From Ischnura elegans (taxonomy: Eukaryota; Arthropoda; Insecta; Odonata; Coenagrionidae), in the NCBI RefSeq assembly GCF_921293095.1, contig NW_025791658.1, forward strand, positions 7,502,001 to 7,566,000: 64,000 nucleotides of DNA, read 5' to 3'. Positions 10,460-21,800 of the stretch are shown here, in pieces. The notes under the pieces are model-generated. The model did not search any database. It saw only the letters and a program-made list of their open reading frames with translations, and had not been told where the DNA came from. A program made the position numbers and the translations under genes. Position 1 is the stretch's first letter; the number at the start of each line of letters is the position of its first letter.

Positions 10460-10775
10460 TATTCATTGATGAAAACTAGCTGAATACAAATAACAACTCT
10501 GTCTGCAAAAAAATATTCGAGTTAACATTTGAAGTTTTTCCTGCAATTTTTGGTTTTCGCTCATTTTTAATACGGGTTTTCTGTCGAATACAAGCATATA
10601 TCAATATAACAATGCAAGCAGGATACAGCAAATTCTTCGATGAAAACTAACTGAATACAAATAGCAACTCTGAATGCAAAAATTATTCGAATTGGCATTC
10701 GAAGTTTTTCTTGCAAGTTTTGGTTTTCGCTCATTATTAATATGGGTTTTCTGTCGAATACAAGCACCTATAGTT
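10460..10775 (+). repeat. Two tandem ~170-bp copies near the left end of the transposon
   Basis: GATGAAAACTAGCTGAATAC at about 10,468 recurs with few changes at about 10,638. The following stretch, including TTTTGGTTTTCGCTCATT and GGGTTTTCTGTCGAATAC, is also duplicated. The period is about 170 bases. Confidence 0.7.
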
Positions 10776-11403
10776 TGGAATTGGTGATTATAGCATTTAC
10801 AAATTTCCTCCGCAATGATCAATATTATATTTTTCGTTGGAACCATTATATTACGTACTTATCTAATAATAACGGATTAAAAATCGTATTTCTATTCTAG
10901 CGAAACTAAAATCTGCTCTAGAAATATTTGCCCTTACATTTGATAAAATAAATAATGCACTGTTAAAAAATCTTTGGGACTACGAACCTCCGCTGAAACC
11001 AAAACACCGCCTCCCCAAATGTGCCCTCAACCCTTCCCATGTCCCTATCCCCTAATTCCCTGTCAAGTATTATTATGCCATGACTCTTTTAATCTGTAAA
11101 ACGTGATCAACTAATCTGTCTGCTTTATTACTTAACGAAACGCCCAGGAGACAGCTGCAAAGCTGGGAACTGCGGAAAACAACAACGACAAATATACTTG
11201 GACTTGGAAAATCGTATTTCAAAACTTGCGCCATAACGACCGGCGGCCATCTTTTATAACATGTGACTTACAGCGCCCACAGCCATCCCCACTAAAGTTG
11301 TGTACGGTTGTGTACACATTCGTAGGTACTGTATTTTTGACTTTGTGAATTTAGCTGTGCTGTAAAATCTTATTTTACAAGCAAATTTACGTTGACGTAC
11401 GCC
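10776..11403. other. Non-coding interior of the transposon
   Basis: AT-rich with no gene. A CGGCGGCCATCTTTTATAAC stretch near 11,240-11,260 and a GTGTAC-rich patch at 11,300 precede the candidate first exon and might include its promoter, but I see no decisive element. Confidence 0.4.
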
Positions 11404-11511
11404 ATGGAAGAGGAAAATGATCCCTTTTTTGCAGTGGAGACTGGCAAAAAGGGATTAGAAGAATACAGTTTGTCAGCAATGACCCATCTACTGTTCACTG
11501 ACCATTTAAAT
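11404..11511 (+). CDS. Candidate first coding exon, unknown protein
   Basis: An ATG-initiated 36-codon frame ends exactly at AAT|GTAAGT, a strong splice donor. The peptide starts MEEENDPFFAVETGKKG and is acidic, then mixed. I do not recognise it. It lies inside the inverted-repeat transposon, so it may be the start of its gene. Supporting points are the in-frame donor and a possible second exon 400 bases downstream. It is short, so chance remains possible. Confidence 0.35.
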
Positions 11512-11909
11512 GTAAGTTAACGGAAAATGTTTCTCTATTCGATAGTAAACCAACGAACTTGTGTGTATCTAGCCTTTCAGGACTAATTTATTTCTCAGTG
11601 TAATTAATATTTTGTATGATCTTTGCGTGATAAAATACAATCCATTCAGACCGATTAAGTTTAAATATCAGTTCTCGCAGTAGAATCCATTTTTTTGCTG
11701 TTCTTTATGGCATTTAAGTATTATTCTCTACCTCAATGAACTCGTATATGAAGGGTTTTTCTCACAAATGAATAACTATTGAGAATATGTCGAAGAATTA
11801 TAGTAATGAATGAGCAGTTCAGGACATAGCCATCAATTACCTCTCTCCGATCATTATCATTTAGGCATTGATTTGTGTCTTTAGTAAAATATTCGCTAAT
11901 GCCTTACAG

Positions 11910-12194
11910 TTAGAAGAGGATGCAGAAAAATACATCTTCTGGAAAATGACGTGAGGTCCTCCGAGGATAAAAACAACAGTGTGAATGCCGGGATCAGAAC
12001 ATTCCAGTCTCTCCAGACCAGTAATTAGGAAGAGAAAAATTCTATAGCTACTGCAGGAGCATGAAGAGCCCAAGGAGGTGCAAATGTACCATGTAATCCC
12101 CGGAAATGGTAACGAGGAGGTTGATGAAGATAATTCGTATATATTGATCCACATTCTTCCTGAAGGCATGTTTACACTGTACATTAACTCGTAG
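11910..12194 (+). pseudogene. Candidate decayed terminal exon
   Basis: It follows an acceptor-like TTACAG at 11,909 and opens with LEEDAEKYIFWKM in phase with the upstream donor. Stops then appear. The last part (about 12,057-12,194) is coding-like in the same frame (EVQMYHVIPGNGNEEVDEDN ... TLYINS, then TAG). Three stops occur in between, and a neighbouring frame is open there, which suggests small indels. I do not recognise the protein. It could be a relic of the transposon's gene. Confidence 0.3.
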
Positions 12195-13196
12195 GAGTCA
12201 TTGTCTAAATGTATGAATGCATCAATTTACACGAAAATGCATCATGTTATAGGCACCCAACTTGTGTGAAGTTGTGTGCCTAACCATTGTGTGTTAAAAA
12301 AGTTAACGTTGGAATAGAAATACTTTGTCATACCTCTTACTCCGATGTTTATTATTTCGTTGTTTATCTCATTTTAGACTATTGTGCATTCCGTGAAAAT
12401 AATCTACAGAGCATTGCTCTGCTCACATGTTTTCGCACTGTATTTACTTAGTCATAAGTGTTTTGGAGTTCAGAGATTAAGTGAATTCATTGGTCTTATC
12501 TATATGGACAGTTTATTTTGTGCCAATGTAAACATGACATTTGTTTCCATGTTATAGCTTATGTATGTTTAATAATTTTGTCTTTTAAAGCCATGCATGT
12601 TGTATTTGTTCACAGAGAAGTGCCATTTTTGTTAATTTTATAAGCTGAAATTTATATGATAAATCAAACGATTGTTTTATCTGGTTCTTGTCAATATTCA
12701 ACTGTAACCAAGTGGTAATCATTCTTAACTATTGTTTGCTACAATTTTTCATTAAGGTCACTTTACAAGGTTGAATTTATTCATTGATACGGAAATGCAA
12801 ACCCAGAAATTGTATCATCTCAGGTTTATTAGTAGGCATAGTTGGAAGCTTGGGTATATAGATTTTACCTATAAACAATGCCATTGTTGATGTGATTCTT
12901 CAAACCATTGAAATCTCAAAGCATATAAGATGTTACGATCTTCCTTGGAAATCATTTTTCTGAACTTTAAGGGTATGACCTGTTCCATTCGAATTCTTGG
13001 ATTCACTAAATTTAAATTGATCCAATTCCTAAGAGGTAACATTAATTTTGAAAGTCAGTTTGCTTGAATTCAATAACTCAAATCATGTAAAAAGGCCTTA
13101 CAAATGACAAAATAAGAAATATTAAATAGTTTTTAATGCAATTTTGTTTCTTTTTATTTAATCAGTAGTCACTAGTTAAAGCATTAATCATTCAAA
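12195..13196. other. AT-rich non-coding part of the transposon
   Basis: About 1 kb of AT-rich sequence with no coding signal or repeat that I can recognise. It would correspond to the 3' untranslated and spacer part of the element. Confidence 0.45.
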
Positions 13197-13197
13197 T

Positions 13198-13548
13198 GAA
13201 GGAATCTATTTGGTGTATATACGTGCAACAATATGCAAAAAATGGTATTAATATCCGGAAGGGGACGTCCTATGGATATCGGATTTTGGGACATAAACTA
13301 TCGGATTTGGGACATGAAGACTCCTTCCACCTTGATAAGGTTGTCTATCATGTGCAGGAATCTTTTTGGTGTATATTCTTGCAACAATATGCAAAAAATT
13401 GTATTAATATCCGGAAGCGGACGTCCTATGGATATCGGATTTTGTGACTTCCTTTGGGCCGGATTTCCTTCGGATATCCGTGGCCCATCCGCAACGTCCG
13501 CCTTGGATATCCGACGGACATCCGTACGATGTCCATGTGTTGTTAGGG
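13198..13548 (-). repeat. Right terminal inverted repeat with tandem subterminal copies
   Basis: A ~100-bp segment containing GCAACAATATGCAAAAAAT and ATATCCGGAAG..GACGTCC recurs 159 bases later (13,213 versus 13,372). It is followed by several GGATATCC-like palindromes and the terminal GTGTTGTTAGGG at 13,537-13,548. Confidence 0.7.
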
Positions 13549-14647
13549 AAGTATAGGTAGTATATGTTTGACATGAAAACAGTACTGGACAATTTATTTA
13601 TTTACTATATTATTTACCATGAGTTACGTGTCACTTTGTGTGTTGACTTCATGTTATATATTTTTTTTCTTCTTCTCTTCAACTTCTCTGTGCCATACTT
13701 GTCACTACTTTTCTGTAAATAAGTCCCTCCTTTCCACGCTTTTCTATTTCATTTCGGCTGTTATGTTTCTTTGTATTTTTTCTTAAGTTTATATATTTTA
13801 TAATTGTAATTTGTTATATTTTATTTATTGTATTTAATAATTGTTATTTGTTATATTTTATTTATTGTACTATAAATAATTGTTATAATACCTCATGTTG
13901 AAAATTCTCTCATTGTTTTATCAGAGAAATATTCATATACATAATATATTTGCTAGTAATTCATCCTTTCTCTTAGACATGCCAAAAAAGTTAGTGTAAA
14001 ACTCCATTAATTATTTGTTCGTGAACTTTCTAACCAATTATTTCCTTTTTTCATGACTTTTCCTGCCCGAGTTTACATACGAGAAAGGGGGCTTTCTTCC
14101 GACCTGTCAATATTATGCTCATCTACCTACCAGAAAGACTTCTATTATGTGAGAGTATTGGGAGAAAGACCATTTAGTTAACGAATTCACAGACAGTGAT
14201 GTAATAGTGATGACTCTCAATCCGACAAGGCTTCACATTGACTATTTTCAATTTGATTGAATATTTTGTGAGCTCATTTTGAATGCACATGTGTAAATAA
14301 TAGAATAGTTACTGACGTGTGGTAATTCGCCACCAGAATCACTTTTAAAGCAGCCTTTGGTGGTCCAACGCTCACATGAAAAATGCTGATGGGAATGGAT
14401 TAAAATAGTTACTGGTAATTGATTACCTTCGGAAAGAATTTGTAATTATGGCTTTTTTCTCTGATGCAAGTACATAATTATTCAATATTATGTGTGATGT
14501 TTTATTATCGCTATAATAATTTTTTTAGCATGTTGATGATGTGTGAATCAAATGATGTTTTTACAAGGCCGTGATAAATTGTGTATTTTATTGTACCTGG
14601 TGTTCTCATTTTCCTTTGAGGTCTCCATTCAAGCCTAAGCATCTAAC
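13549..14647. other. AT-rich non-coding stretch
   Basis: No gene seen. A very AT-rich patch at about 13,800-13,870 contains two ~35-bp tandem copies ending TTGTTATATTTTATTTATTG. The first 12 bases may be the displaced end of the Ulp1-like frame. Confidence 0.5.
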
Positions 14648-15276
14648 TAAACTATTTGTTTACAAAAGACTGTTTCGTTTTCATCCTTAACGCCTTACTG
14701 TTATTTTAGATACCAAATATATATCATTTGAATAACACATAAGTTAATGTGTTTAGTAAACATGGGTTGCTCTTGAGGTTTTCCCAGTCCATCGAAATGA
14801 GTTGTTGCACTACGTTTGTGTTTATTTTATTCATCCGACGAAGCAACATTTATCTAAAATGAATGGCTGACAAGTTACACGGTAATGAGTTCTTAAATAC
14901 GCATTTCTTTCAATTATTTGACAGTCGTAGGGACTGTTCCCTGTTCTGCCATCAAAGTTTGCTTTTGAGGTTATCACTGTGCATCGGAACGCTGTTCAAG
15001 ATTTTTTCCAACTTTTTTATCTAATCTTTCGTCATTAAACTATTTGTTTTCAAAAGACTGTTTCGTTTTCATCCTTAACGCCTTACTGTTATTTTAGATA
15101 CCAAATATATATCATTTGAATAACACATAAGTTAATGTGTTTAGTAAACATGGGTTGCTCTTGAGGTTTTCCCAGTCCATCGAAATGAGTTGTTGCACTA
15201 CGTTTGTGTTTATTTTATTCAACCGATGAAGCAACATTTATCTAAAATGAATGGCTCACAAGTATCACGGTAATGC
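14648..15276 (+). repeat. ~240-bp direct duplication
   Basis: The segment 14,648-14,888 recurs at 15,036-15,276, an offset of 388 bases. Both copies contain TCATCCTTAACGCCTTACTG, a GTTTAGTAAACATGGGTTGC stretch and CTAAAATGAATGGCT. Few substitutions separate them. The 147-base spacer is unrelated. No gene lies in either copy. Confidence 0.8.
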
Positions 15277-15319
15277 ACATTCCCGATGCACAGTTATCCC
15301 TGTGCATCGGAACGCACAC

Positions 15320-15354
15320 ATAAGTTAATATGTTTAGTAAACATATTAACTTAT
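15320..15354. repeat. Perfect palindrome, 17-bp arms with a 1-base centre
   Basis: ATAAGTTAATATGTTTA is followed by G and then its exact inverse complement. A related half (AAGTTAATGTGTTTAGTAAAC) exists in each copy of the preceding 240-bp duplication, so the palindrome probably derives from it. It could form a cruciform. Confidence 0.85.
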
Positions 15355-15904
15355 ATGTATAAATCTATGCAAAGAAATATCCCAATTTTTTACGGTTACA
15401 TATGTCATATATTACAACACTTTCGAATCCTGTTTTTCTTTCAAACTACATCTCTTCATTTTCACTTAATTTTTAACTTCGCAGCGTTTAGCGCCTCTTT
15501 GCGCATTTCGCCATGACAGGTTGCTTTCTGAGGTTATCCCTCTCTCCAATAAGAAGGACTTCATATCCCCCTCGTAGAAGTTGTCAGTCGGGTTCCTAGG
15601 TGGCGCGGATCGACATATATTCAAAAAGTTTGAAATTTGGTCGGTAGGTGGCGTCGGCGGCAAATTTGAATTCGCGCACGGTCGCCATGCAGATTGCTTT
15701 TATTGGTTTCTATAATTTCAATTTCACAAAAAAATGAAGCGACAGAAAAAATTGAGCCAAAAACATTTAAAATCGACATAGGATAGGTAATATTGAATGA
15801 AAACGGCCAATTGAGGAAATAACATTTATTAGCACTGATCGTTGGGAATAACAACATAGATACAAGTAAAAATAACACTGTAAAAAATGAAAATAAATTT
15901 CAAA
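15355..15904. other. Non-coding spacer
   Basis: AT-rich, with a GC-richer patch around 15,480-15,690 (GTAGGTGGCGTCGGCGGC). No coding or RNA feature is recognised. Confidence 0.45.
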
Positions 15905-16925
15905 TGCAATCAAAATCCATATCCCTTTAAGACCACATCCCATAGGGCAATAACACAGAATAAGTTGCGACAATAGCAGAGGGATGGCATCTAATGATTC
16001 ACGCGGTGATACAAGCACAGAGCAAGCATATTAGCAAAAAGTAAAATGTCCCTTTAAGACCACATCCCACAGAGCAAGAACACGGAGTAAGTTGAGCCAA
16101 TAGCAAAAGGGTGGCATTTCATGATTCACGTGGTGACACAAGCACAGGGCAAGCATCATATCAAAAAGTATGATGTCCCTTTAAGACAACATCCCACAGA
16201 GCAAGAACACTCATTAAGTTTTGCCAATAGCAAAGGGATGACATCAATATAATGATTCATGTGGTTACACAAGCATAGGGCAATCATCAAAGCAGAAGTA
16301 TAATGTTCCTTCAAGACCACATCCAACAGGGCAAGAACACAGAGTAAGTGGAGCCAATAGCATAGGGTTGGCATCTCATGATTCACATGATGACACAAGC
16401 ACAGGGCAAGCATCATAGCATTAAGTATAATGTCCCTTTAAGACTGCATCCCACAGGGCAAGAACACACAGTAAGTTTTTTCAATAGCAAAGGAATGGCA
16501 TCAAATCATTCATGCGGTTATACAAGCACAGGGCAATCATCATAGCAAAAAGTATAATGTCCCTTTAAGACTGCATTCCACAGGGCAAGAACACAAAGTA
16601 AGTTGTGACAATAGCAAAGGGATGGCATCTAATGATTCAGGCAGTGATACAAGCACAGGGCAAGCATTATAGTAAAATGTACAATTTCCCTTTAAGACCA
16701 CTTCCCACAGGGCAAGAACACAAAGTAAGTTATGACAATGGCAAAGGGATTGCATCTAATGATTCAGGCAGTGATACAAGCACAGGGCAAGCATTACAGC
16801 AAAAAAAAATCCTATGCCCCTTTAAGACCACATCCCACAGGGCAAGAAAACAGAGTAGTTGTCCAATTAGTAAAGGAATGGCATCAAATGATTCAGGCAG
16901 TGATACAAGCACAGGTAATACATTA
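15905..16925. repeat. 127-bp minisatellite, about eight copies
   Basis: The landmark CCCTTTAAGA (or a one- or two-base variant) occurs at about 15,924, 16,050, 16,177, 16,307, 16,434, 16,561, 16,688 and 16,818, spacing 126-130 bases. Other conserved parts of the unit are CCCACAGGGCAAGAACACA, CAATAGCAAAGGGATGGCAT and ACAAGCACAGGGCAAGCAT. Copies diverge by several substitutions each. Short open frames in it are shared by all units and are not convincing genes. The array lies just downstream of the P-like transposase. Confidence 0.9.
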
Positions 16926-17426
16926 AAACTAAATCCCTAATCACTTCAGGACCTCCCCCCTTGCAAAAACAAAATATAGCAAAAAAAATAGAAGAGATAC
17001 ACTATGGATCTAATGCTACAGTAATTATACAATTATGTAATCAAGTTAAGATATTAATGACATTTTCCATTAAAAAAATAATTTTACACCTCAAAGTGAA
17101 ACACTACATGCTAATATGAAAGTCACAAAATGCATTCCTATAAACATTAAACAGACATGCACTGATAACGCAATGAATCCCTTAAAAATAAATAAAATAA
17201 CTACTCAAACTATTCTATTATTCCCTATTTAGTATCCTTATATATTTTTCTATGCCTACTATGACAATGCATTTCACTATATTTGCCTGAAGGGCCTTAC
17301 CATGAATCTCACACAAAATGAAAGAAAAGTTGACTTGTTGGGACAACTCTTCTTCCATTTTGTGAGAGAGTCGCTCACAGGCAATTCCTCCAGCAACCAT
17401 GTAATCCCCTCCCCAACGGCGACCAC
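16926..17426 (-). other. Downstream region of the P-like transposase
   Basis: Mostly AT-rich. A 60-codon minus-strand frame at 17,400-17,218 (MVAGGIACERLSHKMEEELS...) directly follows the transposase stop in another frame. It might be its shifted C-terminus, because P-type transposases end in a similar helical segment, but this is weak. Otherwise nothing is seen. Confidence 0.35.
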
Positions 17427-17936
17427 TTACTCCTCAGTGGGACACTGAGAAGGTTCATGGTCTCCCCTATGCATCTTAAGAAAGAGATTACATGGATCTG
17501 GATTGTCTGTGAGAAGGCACGAAGAGCACAAGTTACATGTGTTGTCCTTCAGAACTGTTCTTGTCACGTGTTGTGCAACGACTGCAACTGATTGCATTTC
17601 TTTGGCAGACAACTTCACCATTTTAGATGATGTTCTATTGGCCACAGGAATCAATCCTAGAGCATATTCTTCATGCAATAGAGAAGAGCTATCCTCATTA
17701 TCTCCACTGAAAAGCTCATTCAACCCACTCAAAGAGCTGCAGTCATCAATTTCACAGTTACCACGTGAATTTGTGATAACCAATCCCTTGATGACAGCAG
17801 TCTTCAAGGCTGAGACAAATTGATATGCATTTGGAGTGCGATTGTACCCACAATTTTGTCTCACATTGTTGAATAAGTTTTCAATGGGATCCTGATTCAA
17901 ACTTCGAGTGTTCATATGGCCGTACCTGCTTCCCAC
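17427..17936 (-). pseudogene. P-element/THAP9-like transposase, C-terminal part
   Basis: The frame carries TRSLNQDPIENLFNNVRQNC, the highly characteristic motif of P-element and THAP9 transposases that holds the last catalytic acidic residues. A YQFVSALKTAV helix follows, then a Cys-rich tail (CNLCSSC ... CNLF ... HRGDH) that could bind zinc. Upstream it begins near an AG at about 17,927-17,929, so it may be a separate exon or continue the preceding fragment after a frame change. It ends at a TAA at 17,427; a GTAAGT overlaps that stop and could be a donor. The rest of the gene is at 17,984-18,291 and 23,565-24,626. Confidence 0.8.
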
Positions 17937-17983
17937 CCACTCCCATTACATACTAATTCCCCTAAGGGTAGCTATCCACCCCA

Positions 17984-18291
17984 TTATAGAAGGGGAGGTC
18001 CTGAACTCGCATTGGAAAGAGGCAATTTCTTCCCCTTATACTTGGGCCGCCATTCGGGAGGGATGTGGTCTCCAGCAACCCCACGGCCTTTGAACATTTT
18101 TAGTGCCCTGATTTTCTCCTCTATGAGCCGCAATGTTTCCAAATGGTGGCTTCTGGCTGTCATTGGCACCCGATACATGCTACTGCTCCCAATACTTTTC
18201 GCTCCCGCCTTATCTCCATTCATGGAATCGAAGAGGTTGTTCATCAGGAGCAGCAGCTCTGCTGTCCCCAGTGCAGCAGTTGGTAAAACAG
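17984..18291 (-). pseudogene. P-element/THAP9-like transposase, internal exon
   Basis: After an acceptor-like TTTATCTGCAG ending at 18,292, the frame reads TAALGTAELLLLMNNLFDSM and further. It contains the LFDxxN motif found in the insertion domain of P-type transposases, and ends with a basic stretch (EWRPKYKGKKL) before a stop at 17,984. It would join the exon ending at 23,565. Without the Gypsy insertion the intron between them would be only about 0.3 kb. Confidence 0.75.
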
Positions 18292-18591
18292 CTGCAGATA
18301 AAGGGACAGAATGAGATCGCGAATTTAATCTTTATCCAATATTATATGAGAGCTGATGAATGAACCTACCTCTATCAACTAAAGCCCCGACTCCCCGGCT
18401 AACATGGAGGCTGAAAACTTGGGCCGCAAGGAAAACCCTCATTTTTAAATAGCCATCTGGGCACAAATGGTTTTCCGTGAGCTTAAATAATCTGAAAATC
18501 ACAAGAATTTAATGTGAAATGACACCAAGCTAAACAGCTGCAAATTTAAATGATAAACAATAGTAATTCCATTTTGAATAGCATCTTACCT
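18292..18591 (-). other. Intron remnant of the P-like transposase
   Basis: Non-coding sequence between the acceptor at 18,292 and the Gypsy target site. Immediately left of the insertion the minus strand reads AGGTAAGATGC, the original splice donor still intact on this side. Confidence 0.6.
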
Positions 18592-18844
18592 TGTAACAAA
18601 AAAAGGTTTATTCTCTCCGATACAAAATCACAAGTTCAATTGCTATCACAAAACGGTGCCGTGCACACGCGGCCAAGCTTCGACCGCACTCCCTGGCTCC
18701 TCACGACCCACTGCCCGCGGCTCCTCCCAGCTGACTGCCTACACGCCGCTCACCAGCCCTCACTCCTCCAGGCAACCGGTCTTCAGGCGTTGAGCGCCAG
18801 CCCCGAATCAAGAGGGGCCCAAAAGGCGCACTTTACCCGTTACA
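18592..18844 (-). repeat. 3' LTR of the young Gypsy element
   Basis: 253 bases bounded by TGTAAC and GTTACA. On the minus strand an AATAAA lies close to its end. It matches the 5' LTR except for one substitution (C/T in AAAAGG(C/T)GCAC) and a shorter A-run after TGTAAC. Confidence 0.95.
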
Positions 18845-18845
18845 C

Positions 18846-18868
18846 AGCATCCCCTCTGAAAAAAACCA
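18846..18868 (-). promoter_or_regulatory. Polypurine tract
   Basis: The minus strand reads CAGAGGGGATGCTG directly before the 3' LTR, the position of the plus-strand primer in LTR elements. The purine run is interrupted near its end. Confidence 0.55.
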
Positions 18869-18874
18869 ATACTG

Positions 18875-21800
18875 TTACAAAACGGGTCGGAGGTCTTCGA
18901 TGTGCACGGTGCATTCCTTCTTTTTACGCAGAGATTCGAGCCGGTAAATCGTTGGGGACACTTTCCTCGTGACACGGTACGGACCTTCGAATTTAGGCTC
19001 GAGTTTCTCGGCGCGGTACTTAGAGGCATCTGATAAAACGTGGTTACGTTTCCATACAAGGGTACCTATCTCATACTCTACGTCCCTCCTCCTTAAATTG
19101 AAATACCGCGCTTGCCTCTCGCTCGCCTTTCGCATCGCTGCTTCAGCGCTTTCATAATACCTGGATAATCGGTCTTTCAACTCCTTGTGGTAGGCCGAGG
19201 GTTCAAAAGGAGTGCCTTTAGAATCATTCAGAACTCGCAATGGTTCGTTAGGTCCTCTGAGCTCCCTTCCTAAGTTTCAAACAGCCGGGGAGAAACCAGT
19301 AGTCTCTTGTTTGGCTGTTCTCAAGGCAAATATAAAATGGGGAATACCCTCATCCCAAGTCCTTTGCGCGCCGCGACAGTACATAGCGATCATGGACTTC
19401 AACGTCTGAATGCTCCTTTCCGTGGGGTTTGCGCGGGGATGATAAGGTGCGATATGCGCAAGCTGAATACCATAGGTCTCGCAAACCCGCTTCAATATTC
19501 TCGAGCGAAACTGCGGACCGTTATCGCACAATAATATTTCTGGATATCCCCAATGGTTAATGACATTGGAAAGAAGCTGTTTAGCGACATCGTCTGCCCT
19601 AACGGAGCGCAAGGGAATAGCGATCGGCCAGCGTGTACTAGTGTCTAGAAAAACCAATACATATTTATTTCCTGATCTCGACCTAGGGAGGGGTCCGATG
19701 ATATCTGTTGCGACCATAGTCCAGGGGGGGGTTAGGTCCTTTTTTGCTCTCATTTCACCAGCCCATTTCCTCCTCTCGGTTTTAAATACTTGGCAGGTCT
19801 CGCAACCCCTCACGTATTTTTCTACGTCTCTCCTTAGGGTGGGCCAAAAGTAAAACCTTCTCATACGATAGTATGTTTTATAAAACCCTAAGTGTCCGGC
19901 ATGGGGCTTATCATGATTTTCTATTAAAAGAGTTTTTCGGCTCTCGAGGGGCACAACAAGTTTGGCCTTTGCACCTGTCTCCACCTTTTGGTGTCCGTGA
20001 TAGTATAAACGACCATCAAATATGACGTATTCAGGATTTGATTCCGGCTTGTCCTCTACGTTCTTATATAATTCGAGATACCAGGGATCGGCAACCTTCT
20101 TACCCTCCAATTCGGGAGTTCCTACAAAATAGATGCGCGAAAGCGCATCTGGGACGACATTCGATTTTCCTCTTCTATGGCTAATGCCGAAATTAAACTG
20201 ATGGAGTAGCGTGACCCACCGAGCCAGACGCCCCTTGGGATTTTTGGAACACAAGAGCCAAATCAGCGAAGCGTGGTCGGTGATGACTTCGAAACGATAA
20301 CCTTCCACGTACGCCTTAAATTTAATTATAGCGAAAAGTACGGCGAGGCACTCGCGCTCGGTTACGCTATAGTTTCTTTCCGCCGGGTTCAGAGTTCGCG
20401 AAGCATAGGCAATCACGTTTTCACCAGAGGCCGTTTCTTGACACAAAACCGCACCTACCCCCACTTCCGACGCATCACATTGGATAGTAAACGGGAGGTT
20501 AAAATCGGGGCAAGATAATATCGGGGCTTTTGTTAAACATTCTTTCAATTTGCTAAAAGCTGCCGCCTGGGCAACTTTCCAAAGCCAAGAAGACCGTTTC
20601 CTAAGCAAGAAGGTCAGGGGCTCAGCCACTGAAGAAAAATTCGGAATGAACCTACGATACCATCCGACAAAACCTAGGAATCTTTTCAGCTCACTTGCAT
20701 TTTTAGGGGTGGGGTAACCTCGAACGGATTCTATGCGTTCTGGATCGGCTTCGAGCTTCCCGTTGCCTACTATGTACCCTAGGAATTTCAACTTTTCCTT
20801 GAAAAAGCTACAATTTTGATAATTGATTTTCAAACCGGCCTTTCGGAGCAGGGAAATGACGCGGTGAAGCATCTTCTGATGGTCCTCGTAGGTTTCGCTG
20901 ACAATTATAATATCATCCAAATACGTAAAGCAATACGGTTCTAACTCTGCCCCAATGACAGTGTCCATCAATCGCTGAAAAGTTGCCCGGCACTGTGCAA
21001 TCCGAACGGCATCACCCGAAACTGAAAGAGGCCTTTACCCGGTACGGTGAACGCGGTTTTATCCCTACTCCCTTGTTCCATTTCTACTTGCCAGTAACCC
21101 TTTTCTAAGTCAAGAGTGCTTACCCACTTAGCTCCCTTAAGCCTATCGAGGATTGTGGCAATATACGGTAGTGGGTAGGCATCTTTCCGGCTCAAGGTAT
21201 TCACCTTCCGAAAGTCTACCACAAACCTACGCGACCCATCCTTCTTAGGAACCAAAATAATTGGGGACGACCATGGACTTTTAGAAGGCTCAATTACGCC
21301 GTCCCTCAACATTTCATCCACCTGAGCATTGATTTCGTCCTGAATTTTGGGAGAAACAGGATAATACCGTTGCTTATCGGGGACTACATCTCCGGTATCG
21401 ATACGGTGGCGAATTACATCAGTTCTCCCAGGTACATTTTGAAAAAGTGCCAGTTCCCGCTCCAAAATATTCGAGGTTTCGTCACTAACTTCGACAGTTC
21501 CCATGTCGTTGCTCACAGCCAACCCCCTTTGAGGCGGGTCTTCTCTTAATATGATGACCGGGACTTTGGTTCCATCAGCAAAAATTAATAACTTTTCTTT
21601 ACCAAAACGTATTGTTGGCCCACATGCGAAAAAAAAAATCTGCTCCCAACAGAATTTCGCATGGCATCCCCGACAAGACATATAACTTACTTGCCCATTT
21701 AAAAGAGCCAATTTTTACAGACGTACATATCGGTGGGTCTAAAGGTACTATTCGACCGTCCGCAACCTCGACGCGTTTGTTATGGCAATGAGAGACAAGT

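Larger units (their letters stand above)
10223..13548. mobile_element. 3.3-kb DNA transposon with inverted ends
   Basis: The left end begins CCCTAACAACAC (10,223). The right end, read on the opposite strand from 13,548, begins with the same 12 bases, followed by similar GGATATCC/GGACATCC-rich sequence over about 35 bases. Both flanks carry AA next to the ends, a possible 2-bp target duplication that could also be chance. Both subterminal regions hold many copies of GGATATCC-like palindromes and short tandem duplications, as in CACTA-like elements. The interior shows two degenerate candidate exons but no recognisable transposase, so the superfamily is undetermined. It interrupts a Ulp1-like reading frame. 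Confidence 0.75.

Noticed and set aside
16605-16940. 111-codon open frame in the minisatellite
   Set aside because: It repeats the 127-bp unit with shifts; no start context or domain.
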